A stretch of 6,216 nt of DNA, taken from assembly GCA_021151525.1 (NCBI GenBank), contig JAGKXD010000161.1, positions 1 to 6,216 of the forward strand, given 5' to 3'. The notes beneath the pieces were generated by a model, which had not been told where the DNA came from, did not search any database, and saw nothing but the letters and a program-made list of their open reading frames with translations. The DNA comes from Cellvibrionaceae bacterium (lineage in GTDB: Bacteria; Pseudomonadota; Gammaproteobacteria; Pseudomonadales; Cellvibrionaceae). The translations under genes and the position numbers were made by a program. This document shows, in pieces, positions 1 through 5,797 of the stretch; position 1 is the first letter of the stretch; each line of letters opens with the position of its first letter.

Positions 1-714
1 CTACTTAACCTCAACCTTATCCGTCACCTTAACCGGAATAGCCTGATAAATGACGGGAAAGAGACTTTTCAAATTGTCGATTTTAGGCAAGTCGTTATAG
101 ACGATGTAGGGATAGCGCGGATTGTGGATCAGGAAATCTTGATGGTAATCCTCCGCCTTATAAAAGCCTTTCAAGGAATCCACTTGAGTCACTATCTTCT
201 TGGGAAAGGCTTTTGCTTTATCCAACTGCTCAATGTAAGCGCGGGCGATACTTTGCTGGGTTGCATCGCTGTAAAAAATCGCCGAGCGATATTGTGCACC
301 CGTATCCGGCCCCTGGCGGTTGAACTGGGTTGGATCATGGGCAACGGAAAAGAACACCTGCAGCAATTGGCCGTAGGTTATTTGTGTTGGATCATAGGTA
401 ACCTCAACCGATTCTGCGTGACCGGTTTGTCCCGTCCCCACCATTTCATAGCGCGCCGTATTGCGTTCGCCGCCCGAGTAACCCGCGTAGACTTTCTTCA
501 CGCCACGAACGTGCTCAAACACACCTTGCACACCCCAAAAGCACCCGCCTGCAAATACCGCTTTTTGCAGTCCAGTAAGGCTTTTAGGTTGATCAAGTAC
601 TGGCGGAACAATTTCTACCGGTACTTCTGCTGCCTGCACCTGCGCACCAATACTCACCAGCGCGATTGCACAGGCGCTCGCAACAAGGCGCATATTTTTC
701 ACAAAACCACCCAT
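1..714 (-). CDS. msrA: Exported peptide-methionine (S)-S-oxide reductase MsrA
   Basis: MsrA reduces the S epimer of methionine sulfoxide in proteins; this one probably works in the periplasm. The 237-aa product opens with a Sec-type signal peptide: a basic start, a hydrophobic stretch around residues 9-24, and a likely cut after VQA near residue 28. The MsrA domain fills the rest. The GGCFWG motif holds the catalytic Cys58. Other family residues visible are Tyr89, Glu101, and Asp137 and Tyr142 in the DTGAQYR block. Beyond Cys58 there is no further cysteine, and the only other one, Cys15, lies in the signal peptide. The C-terminal resolving cysteines of E. coli-type MsrA are therefore absent. 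The start at 714 is favoured because an AGGAG box (721-725) sits 6 nt upstream; Met8 is a weaker alternative. It is the last visible gene of the operon, 3 nt after the msrB stop, so translational coupling is likely. The stop codon is at the window edge, so the gene is complete but its terminator is outside. Confidence 0.96.
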   Translation of the reverse strand: MGGFVKNMRLVASACAIALVSIGAQVQAAEVPVEIVPPVLDQPKSLTGLQKAVFAGGCFWGVQGVFEHVRGVKKVYAGYSGGERNTARYEMVGTGQTGHAESVEVTYDPTQITYGQLLQVFFSVAHDPTQFNRQGPDTGAQYRSAIFYSDATQQSIARAYIEQLDKAKAFPKKIVTQVDSLKGFYKAEDYHQDFLIHNPRYPYIVYNDLPKIDNLKSLFPVIYQAIPVKVTDKVEVK

Positions 715-717
715 GAT

Positions 718-1326
718 TTACTCCTGAGCTTTAGGCACAAAATTTAATGAAACGGAATTCATGCAATAACGCAAACCTGTGGGTTGAGGGCCATCATCGA
801 AGACATGCCCCAAGTGCGCATCGCAACGGCGACAGGAAATTGCTTCACGCACCATCCCCAAGCTACGATCAGAGGTTTTTACAATATTGAGATTGGAAAT
901 CGGCTTCCAAAAACTTGGCCAACCAGTGCCGGATTCGTATTTGGTTTTTGAATCGAATAAGGCGGTATCGCAACAAATGCAGCGATAAATTCCATCGTCA
1001 TGGTTATTCCAATATTTACCAGTGCGCGGCGCTTCTGTGCCCTCTTCACGAGTGACTCGATATGAAAGTGGTGATAATTGCGCGCGCCATTCTGCTTCGG
1101 TTTTTACAAGCTTGGCGATTCGCACTGTGCCCAAACTTTTACCGCCAGGAGAAAAATTTTCGATAGTAACGTCACCCTGTGTTGCCGGACCAGATAAGCT
1201 CGCAGCGAATGACTTTTGGCTCAACGCACCGCTAGCGGTAATCGCAACAGCAGCCCCAAATTGGGTTATAAATGCGCGGCGACTTTTCAAGCAATTATTT
1301 TTTAAAACGCTATCAGAATCATTCAT
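718..1326 (-). CDS. msrB: Tat-exported peptide-methionine (R)-S-oxide reductase MsrB
   Basis: MsrB reduces the R epimer of protein methionine sulfoxide, complementing MsrA. The product is 202 aa. The N-terminus has a twin-arginine motif (SRRAFI, residues 15-20), then a hydrophobic stretch to about residue 35 and a small-residue cleavage region (SFAAS, 39-43), so Tat export to the periplasm is predicted. The SelR/MsrB domain spans about residues 75-198. Two zinc-binding CxxC pairs are visible: Cys116/Cys119 and Cys165/Cys168. The catalytic Cys188 lies in RYCMNS, and the HLGHVFDDGP block is intact. The usual resolving cysteine of the GCGWPSF motif is replaced by Thr134 (GTGWPSF). An extra Cys118 lies inside the first zinc pair. 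A modest GAGG box (1335-1338) lies 8 nt before the ATG. The gene follows the DipZ-like gene by 14 nt and precedes msrA by 3 nt, which supports one operon. Export of a zinc-loaded, folded MsrB through Tat is plausible but inferred. Confidence 0.96.
   Translation of the reverse strand: MNDSDSVLKNNCLKSRRAFITQFGAAVAITASGALSQKSFAASLSGPATQGDVTIENFSPGGKSLGTVRIAKLVKTEAEWRAQLSPLSYRVTREEGTEAPRTGKYWNNHDDGIYRCICCDTALFDSKTKYESGTGWPSFWKPISNLNIVKTSDRSLGMVREAISCRRCDAHLGHVFDDGPQPTGLRYCMNSVSLNFVPKAQE
721..725 (-). promoter_or_regulatory. Ribosome binding site of msrA
   Basis: On the minus strand, AGGAG is followed by 6 nt and then the ATG at 714. The box directly precedes the msrB TAA stop codon (718-720). 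Ribosomes finishing msrB would therefore end on the msrA initiation region, which suggests coupled translation and supports the chosen msrA start. Confidence 0.8.
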
Positions 1327-1340
1327 AAAATCAGCCTCAG

Positions 1341-3218
1341 TTAACCAAAGGTAAACGAAAAAGTTTGTACGCCACTATCGAGAAATTCAATGCTAAACGT
1401 GTGCTCACCGACATCGCCCGACTGACGAATTAATTGATACAAACGCTGCTCAGAAACAGTGCCATTACCCGCTGCATCTACATCCATACCGTGATCTTTT
1501 TCAGGGGCTTTGCCATCAATTAATACGCGAAAGCGCACAGATTTTCCGTCGCCACCCGCGCCCAATACCAAATGCAAATCGCGCGCGGAAAATCGAAAGG
1601 CTAATTTTCCCGGCGCAGTGGTGAGCGTCGCTTTTTCTCTATCGACCATCCAATTCCCTGCAAGCGCCCATTGGTTTAACTCAAATTTATTCGGCAAGCT
1701 GTAGACTTTAGCTTCATCGGCTGCAAAACCTTCTGGTGAGCTAAAATGTTCAGCGCGCTCGTAACCCAAATAAGTTTCCGGTGATTTCACTTTTGTTTCA
1801 TCGGCTGCCGCTTGCACACCTGTGGCTTTCACGTCTTGGCCTTCAAATGCGGGCAAATCAATCGCGCCAGCTTCGGTTAATAAATTGCGAATAGTTTGTT
1901 CAGATTCATCGTAATTGCCTTCGCCAAAATGGTGGCTGCGAATTTTTCCTTTCGCATCGATAAAGTAATGCGCGGGCCAATATTGATTGTTGAAGGCTTG
2001 CCAAATGGCGTAATCGTTATCCATAGCAACTGGATAATTTATGCCTAAATCTTTAAGCGCACGCTGCACATTGCGGACATTTTTTTCAAACGCAAATTCC
2101 GGCGTGTGCACACCAATCACAACTAAACCGTGATCTTTATATTTGTTGTACCAATTGGTGACATAAGGCAAAGCGCGCAAACAATTGATGCAGGAGTAAG
2201 TCCAGAAATCCACCAACACGACTTTGCCGCGCAAAGCTTCTGGTGTTAAGGGATTACTATTGAGCCATTGGGTCACACCGACAAAGGGCGGCAAATCGCC
2301 TTCAATAGTTGCACTTTGTTTTGCACCGGCGCTCATCATCATTCCGTTACCAGCCATCATGGCATCGCCTTGCATTGCACCACCGTTCATGGCGTTATTG
2401 GCTTGCATGGCTCCATTTTGCATAGCGCCGCCTTGCATAGCTTGATTTTGCATAGCCATTTGCATCGCCCCACCACTCATTGCCTGATCACCAGAAAGGT
2501 TGATTTTGTTGATCAGCGCCTGCTCCCATTGATTGGTATTAGCGGTCGATAAACGCGTTAGCAAACTCGTATCCCAGCCCAATGCAATCGCACAAACACC
2601 CACCAGCACACTAACGCCCAAACCGCGTCTCACCCACTCGCTCGCCGCCGGATTTTTTTTCAACGATGCAAACAAACGCCCGCCTGCCACACTCGCCAAA
2701 GCCAGCGAACAAGCCGCGCCCGCAGCGTAAGCCAGCAACAAAAAAGTCGTTTGGGTATTGGGGCCGGCGATAACTGCGCCGGTTAGCGCCAAGCCCAAAA
2801 TTGGGCCGGCGCAAGGAGCCCACAAAAGCCCGGTCGCCACGCCCAAAATTAACGAATGAAGCAAACCACTTTTGTTGCTACCGGGAACCAGCAGACGATT
2901 TCCCAATGCAACAAAGGGACGCGTCAGCCAATCTGCCAGTGTGCGCGAAAGTAATGTCACTGCAAAAAATAACAGCAGCACCAAGGCGAGAATTCGCCCG
3001 TATTGGTTGAGACTCACCGCCCAATTACCGCCAATAGTTGCAAGGCTCGCAATAGCGGCAAAAGTGATGGCCATACCCGCCAAAAGCGGCAGGGTACTTT
3101 TTACAAAAGGTTGATCAGAACGCGCAAAAACGAAAGGCAAAATCGGCAGTATGCAAGGGCTTAAAATGGTTAAAACACCGCCGGCAAACATCAACAACAA
3201 AAGGAACATAGGAGACAT
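1341..3218 (-). CDS. dipZ: DipZ-like CcdA-thioredoxin fusion, transmembrane thiol reductase
   Basis: This is a 625-aa inner-membrane protein that probably carries reducing power from cytoplasmic thioredoxin to the periplasm. Residues 5-215 form a CcdA/DsbD-type domain with about six hydrophobic helices. Its conserved cysteines are Cys22 (LSPCILP) and Cys136 (WAPCAGP). Residues 247-295 are a methionine-rich low-complexity linker. Residues 305-455 are a TlpA/thioredoxin-like domain with the redox motif Cys343-Ile-Asn-Cys346 (YSCINC) and a WPAHYFID segment carrying the family's cis-proline region. Residues 480-625 are beta-rich and match in position the carbohydrate-binding-like C-terminal domain of DipZ proteins such as that of M. 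tuberculosis. That domain order is why DipZ is chosen over plain CcdA or DsbD. Gene order upstream of msrB and msrA suggests that its job is to re-reduce those enzymes. The start at 3218 lacks a strong ribosome binding site, and Met4 is an alternative. A role in cytochrome c maturation cannot be excluded. Confidence 0.9.
   Translation of the reverse strand: MSPMFLLLLMFAGGVLTILSPCILPILPFVFARSDQPFVKSTLPLLAGMAITFAAIASLATIGGNWAVSLNQYGRILALVLLLFFAVTLLSRTLADWLTRPFVALGNRLLVPGSNKSGLLHSLILGVATGLLWAPCAGPILGLALTGAVIAGPNTQTTFLLLAYAAGAACSLALASVAGGRLFASLKKNPAASEWVRRGLGVSVLVGVCAIALGWDTSLLTRLSTANTNQWEQALINKINLSGDQAMSGGAMQMAMQNQAMQGGAMQNGAMQANNAMNGGAMQGDAMMAGNGMMMSAGAKQSATIEGDLPPFVGVTQWLNSNPLTPEALRGKVVLVDFWTYSCINCLRALPYVTNWYNKYKDHGLVVIGVHTPEFAFEKNVRNVQRALKDLGINYPVAMDNDYAIWQAFNNQYWPAHYFIDAKGKIRSHHFGEGNYDESEQTIRNLLTEAGAIDLPAFEGQDVKATGVQAAADETKVKSPETYLGYERAEHFSSPEGFAADEAKVYSLPNKFELNQWALAGNWMVDREKATLTTAPGKLAFRFSARDLHLVLGAGGDGKSVRFRVLIDGKAPEKDHGMDVDAAGNGTVSEQRLYQLIRQSGDVGEHTFSIEFLDSGVQTFSFTFG
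2334..2480 (-). repeat. Methionine-rich imperfect repeat encoding the DipZ linker
   Basis: This stretch codes for DipZ residues 247-295 and has 14 methionines in 49 residues. The rest is mostly Ala, Gln, Gly and Asn, with one acidic residue (Asp285) and no Cys or His. At its core (2397-2456) are four consecutive 15-bp units, each encoding AMQ plus two variable small or polar residues (residues 255-274). Degenerate copies lie on both sides, for example GGAMQ at 249-253 and 279-283. The ATGCAA hexamer recurs at the DNA level, which fits expansion of a short tandem repeat. It sits between the last membrane helix and the thioredoxin domain, so it should be periplasmic and flexible. Confidence 0.9.
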
Positions 3219-3384
3219 CTCGTGGGATTAGTAGCAAGGTCTATGTTTGAGTCACAAAGTGCGCAAGTGTTACACGCGCTCGCAAAAAAAGAATCGATTA
3301 GCCGCTGTTTTACGTTCGTTTACACTAAAAAGTTTCACGTCATGGCACAATGAATAATCACCACAAAAACGCATCCGTTAAAAC

Positions 3385-3414
3385 TGGATTAAAGCGCAAT
3401 TCAGCTTGTATACT
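3385..3414 (+). promoter_or_regulatory. Probable sigma-70 promoter of uxuA
   Basis: A good -10 box, TATACT (3409-3414), lies about 78 nt upstream of the uxuA start codon. The best -35 candidate, TGGATT (3385-3390), is poor and sits 18 nt away. A weak -35 fits a regulated promoter. The -10 is embedded in the palindrome at 3403-3418. Confidence 0.4.
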
Positions 3415-3418
3415 AGCT
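3403..3418. promoter_or_regulatory. 16-bp near-perfect palindrome, candidate UxuR/GntR-type operator
   Basis: The sequence AGCTTGTATACTAGCT is symmetric around GTATAC; seven of its eight base pairs match across the dyad. It covers the likely -10 box of uxuA, which fits a repressor site. From memory, the E. coli ExuR/UxuR operator consensus is centred on TTGGTATACCAA, with the same GTATAC core, so a FadR-subfamily GntR regulator of hexuronate genes is a reasonable guess. The palindrome is seen directly; the regulator's identity is inferred, and no regulator gene lies in the window. Confidence 0.5.
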
Positions 3419-3491
3419 ATCACCTACTCGATCTGCAGCCGCTAAACCAACAAATGCAGACACCTCTATCAACCTGCTAAGAGCCTCCACT

Positions 3492-4679
3492 ATGAAAGAA
3501 ACCTGGCGCTGGTTTGGCCCGAAAGATCCTGTAACTCTGCAACATATCGCCCAAGCTGGTGCGACCGGCATAGTTACCTCACTCCACCATATTCGTACCG
3601 GCGATGTCTGGCCCATGGCAGATATCCTTGAGCGCAAAGCCTTGATTGAAGCGCATAACCTTGAGTGGGCAGTGATTGAGAGTATTCCGCTACACAACGA
3701 CATTAAAACCCGCACTGGCAACTACCTACAGCTGATCGAGAATTACAAACAATCTATCCGCAATGTGGCTGCCGCCGGTGTGTTTGATGTGTGCTACAAC
3801 TTTATGCCGGTCGTGGATTGGACCCGCACAAATCTCAGCTACACCCTGCCCAACAAGGCACAAGCACTGCGTTTTGAGATGAGCGATTTTGCCGCTTACG
3901 ACGTTTATATGCTGCAGCGCCCCGGCTCTGAACAGTCCTACAAGCCCGATGTGCTCGCCAAGGCCAAAGCGCGCTTGGACGCTATGAGCGACGAAGAAAA
4001 AGCCCTGCTGGAAAAGAACATTATTGCCGGTTTACCCGGTGGCGAAGGCTCCTACGACCGCGACGGTATACGTGCGGCTATAGACCAATTTATCAAGATG
4101 GGCGATGAAGGCATGCGCGCAAACCTCTTTGCTTTCTTACGGGAAATTATTCCCGTTGCCGAAGAAGTTGGCGTGCGCATGGCAATCCACCCAGACGACC
4201 CGCCATTCTCCCTGTTCGGCTTACCGCGAGTTGTTTCCACCGCCGACGATGCCCGCGCCCTGCTCAATGCAGCTCCAAGCCCCGCCAACGGCTTAACTTT
4301 GTGTGCCGGCTCCTACGGCGCACGTTGCGACAACGATTTGGTGGCTATGGCACGCGAATTTGGCGAGCGTATTTACTTCGTTCACCTGCGCAATATCAAG
4401 CGCGAAGACGACGGTTCCTTCTACGAATCTGACCACCTAGATGGCGACAACGATATGGTCGGTTTGATCGATGCACTTTTGGACGAAGAAGCACGCCGCG
4501 ACAAAGCTGGCAGTAGCCTACCCAAGATCGCCATGCGCCCGGATCACGGCCACCTAATGGGCGATGAAATTGGCAAAACCGGCATCAACCCGGGCTATTC
4601 ATTTGCAGGCCGAATGAAAGGTTTGGCGGAATTGCGCGGGGTTATCCACGCACTGTCCGTTATGCGCACGCGCCACTAA
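3492..4679 (+). CDS. uxuA: D-mannonate dehydratase UxuA
   Basis: UxuA dehydrates D-mannonate to 2-keto-3-deoxy-D-gluconate in the cytoplasm, a step in glucuronate breakdown that needs a divalent metal (Fe or Mn). The 395-aa product has the length of E. coli UxuA (about 394 aa) and its hallmark N-terminus (ETWRWFGPKDPVTL) and WPMADI, IPLHNDIK and GLPGGEG blocks. Expected metal ligands of this TIM-barrel family are visible: His233 (AIHPDDPP), Cys271 (LTLCAGSYG), His298 (YFVHLRN) and Asp351 (MRPDHGH). The protein looks complete and active. The ATG at 3492 is preceded by a weak AAGAG box and matches the family start. The gene stands alone: no uxuB, uxaC, kdgK, transporter or regulator is adjacent, so the rest of the pathway must be elsewhere. 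The palindrome over its promoter suggests uronate-responsive control. Confidence 0.97.
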   Translation: MKETWRWFGPKDPVTLQHIAQAGATGIVTSLHHIRTGDVWPMADILERKALIEAHNLEWAVIESIPLHNDIKTRTGNYLQLIENYKQSIRNVAAAGVFDVCYNFMPVVDWTRTNLSYTLPNKAQALRFEMSDFAAYDVYMLQRPGSEQSYKPDVLAKAKARLDAMSDEEKALLEKNIIAGLPGGEGSYDRDGIRAAIDQFIKMGDEGMRANLFAFLREIIPVAEEVGVRMAIHPDDPPFSLFGLPRVVSTADDARALLNAAPSPANGLTLCAGSYGARCDNDLVAMAREFGERIYFVHLRNIKREDDGSFYESDHLDGDNDMVGLIDALLDEEARRDKAGSSLPKIAMRPDHGHLMGDEIGKTGINPGYSFAGRMKGLAELRGVIHALSVMRTRH

Positions 4680-4684
4680 GCGTA

Positions 4685-4711
4685 AGCGGGTATCCAGATG
4701 TGATACCCGCT
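4685..4711 (+). terminator. Hairpin after uxuA, probable terminator
   Basis: Beginning 5 nt after the uxuA stop codon, AGCGGGTATC pairs perfectly with GATACCCGCT (10 bp) around a 7-nt loop. The following sequence (AATTCTCC) has only a short, broken T-run. It is therefore either a modest rho-independent terminator or a 3'-end stabilising hairpin. It separates uxuA from map. Confidence 0.65.
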
Positions 4712-4857
4712 AATTCTCCTCGATTTAAAGCCGTTTTTAACCTCCAGGTTTCCCACATCTCTGTCGCATTTATTTGGATTACACCCAACAATCCCCAAGC
4801 CCCGCAAAAACTATTCTGCAATCAAGCCCTTAAAGCCAAAGAATCACCCCGCCGACT

Positions 4858-4887
4858 TGGTCAAACTGCCCCATATTCGTTTAGAAT
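4858..4887 (+). promoter_or_regulatory. Probable promoter of map
   Basis: A -10 box TAGAAT (4882-4887, five of six consensus bases) is preceded by TGGTCA (4858-4863, four of six) at 18-nt spacing. It predicts a start of transcription about 25-30 nt before the map ATG, giving a short leader. The other sequence between the uxuA hairpin and this promoter shows nothing I recognise. Confidence 0.45.
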
Positions 4888-4921
4888 ACACAGCATTCTT
4901 AACCATGAGCCGATCCTATCC

Positions 4922-5692
4922 ATGTCCGTTACTATCAAAACTCCTGCCGATATCGAAAAAATGCGCGTAGCTGGCCGAATGGCCGCTGAAGTATTGGAGA
5001 TGATTGGCCCCCATGTACAAGCAGGTGTTACTACCGATTACTTGGACAAGCTTTGTCATGATCATATTGTGAATGTGCAAAAAGCCATTCCTGCGTGCTT
5101 GGGTTATCGCGGCTTTCCAAAATCGATTTGTACATCGGTAAATCAGGTAGTGTGTCACGGCATTCCGTCCGATAAAAAAGTCTTGAAGAACGGCGACATC
5201 ATTAATATTGACGTAACTGTAATTTACGAAGGCTTCCACGGCGATACCAGCGCTATGTATTTTGTGGGCACGCCTGCACCACACGCCGAGCGCTTGGTGC
5301 AAGTCACGCAAGAAGCTATGTACAAAGCAATTGCTTTAGTAAAACCTGGCTGCACCTTGGGCGATATTGGTCACGTAATTCAGCAGCACGCGGAAGGAAA
5401 TTATTATTCTGTGGTGCGCGAATATTGCGGCCACGGCATTGGTAAAGTGTTTCACGAAGAACCACAAATTTTGCACTACGGCCGCCCCGGCACCGGCATG
5501 GCCTTGAAAGAAGGCATGGCTTTTACCATCGAGCCCATGATTAACGCGGGCAAGCCACAAACCAAATTAAAAAGTGATGGCTGGACAGTAGAAACCAAAG
5601 ATGGCCGCCTCTCGGCTCAGTGGGAACACACCATGGTGGTAACGGCTACTGGCGTTGAAGTATTAACCGCACGTAGCGACGAAAAATTCTAA
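4922..5692 (+). CDS. map: Type I methionine aminopeptidase Map
   Basis: Map removes the initiator methionine from nascent proteins at the ribosome. The 256-aa product has the type I length and all five metal ligands at the same numbers as in E. coli: Asp97 and Asp108 (IDVTVIYEGFHGD), His171 (CGHGIG), Glu204 (TIEPM) and Glu235 (WEHT). His79 in VCHGIPS is also present. The open frame extends upstream to an ATG at 4700, but that codon is in the loop of the uxuA hairpin, upstream of the predicted promoter, and the extra 74 residues look like nothing in the family. The start at 4922 (MSVTIKTPADIEKMR) gives the canonical N-terminus, though it has no clear Shine-Dalgarno box. The gene precedes glnD, as in many gammaproteobacteria, but a terminator separates the two. 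The rpsB gene that is commonly divergent from map is not next to it here. Confidence 0.97.
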   Translation: MSVTIKTPADIEKMRVAGRMAAEVLEMIGPHVQAGVTTDYLDKLCHDHIVNVQKAIPACLGYRGFPKSICTSVNQVVCHGIPSDKKVLKNGDIINIDVTVIYEGFHGDTSAMYFVGTPAPHAERLVQVTQEAMYKAIALVKPGCTLGDIGHVIQQHAEGNYYSVVREYCGHGIGKVFHEEPQILHYGRPGTGMALKEGMAFTIEPMINAGKPQTKLKSDGWTVETKDGRLSAQWEHTMVVTATGVEVLTARSDEKF

Positions 5693-5715
5693 ATCTGTTT
5701 TCCTCTGCACGCATG

Positions 5716-5756
5716 AGTTGCTTGTTTTGAAACTATAACGAAGCAAGCAACTTTTT
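5716..5756 (+). terminator. Rho-independent terminator after map
   Basis: A 14-bp stem pairs 5716-5729 with 5739-5752, including two G-U pairs, around a 9-nt loop (AAACTATAA). It ends in a run of five Ts (5752-5756). It lies 23 nt past the map stop and should end the map transcript, implying that glnD is expressed from read-through or from its own promoter. Confidence 0.85.
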
Positions 5757-5797
5757 CGAAACACATCGAATTCGAAATAACTTCGGAATAGCAAATT

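Larger units (their letters stand above)
3219..3491. other. Divergent intergenic region between dipZ and uxuA
   Basis: These 273 bp must hold the promoters of both the minus-strand redox operon and the plus-strand uxuA gene. The uxuA half contains the palindrome and -10 box listed separately, and a weak AAGAG ribosome binding site at 3479-3483, 8 nt before the ATG. On the dipZ side I see no convincing promoter; the nearest match on the minus strand (TTGTGC, 17 nt, TAGTGT, around 3325-3353) is weak. No small gene or RNA is evident. Confidence 0.6.

Noticed and set aside
643..714. MsrA Cys15 as a lipoprotein attachment site
   Set aside because: The residues before Cys15 are A-S-A, without the Leu-like residue expected at -3, and the hydrophobic stretch continues past the cysteine, so a cleavable Sec signal fits better.
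124..747. 207-codon plus-strand open frame antisense to msrA
   Set aside because: It lies opposite a well-supported msrA gene, its translation resembles no family I know, and it has no clear ribosome binding site.
2334..2480. CRISPR or intergenic tandem repeat on the minus strand
   Set aside because: The repeats are short (15 bp), imperfect, in frame, and lie inside an intact open reading frame, so they are a coding low-complexity repeat.
3413..3721. 102-codon minus-strand open frame across the uxuA start
   Set aside because: It overlaps the start and conserved N-terminal codons of uxuA, and its translation has no recognisable features.
4700..4921. 74-residue N-terminal extension of map from an upstream in-frame ATG
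   Set aside because: The ATG lies in the loop of the uxuA hairpin and upstream of the likely map promoter, and the extension does not resemble the family. The ATG at 4922 restores E. coli ligand numbering exactly.
4916..5311. 131-codon minus-strand open frame antisense to map
   Set aside because: It is the reverse shadow of a conserved map coding sequence and has no recognisable domain.
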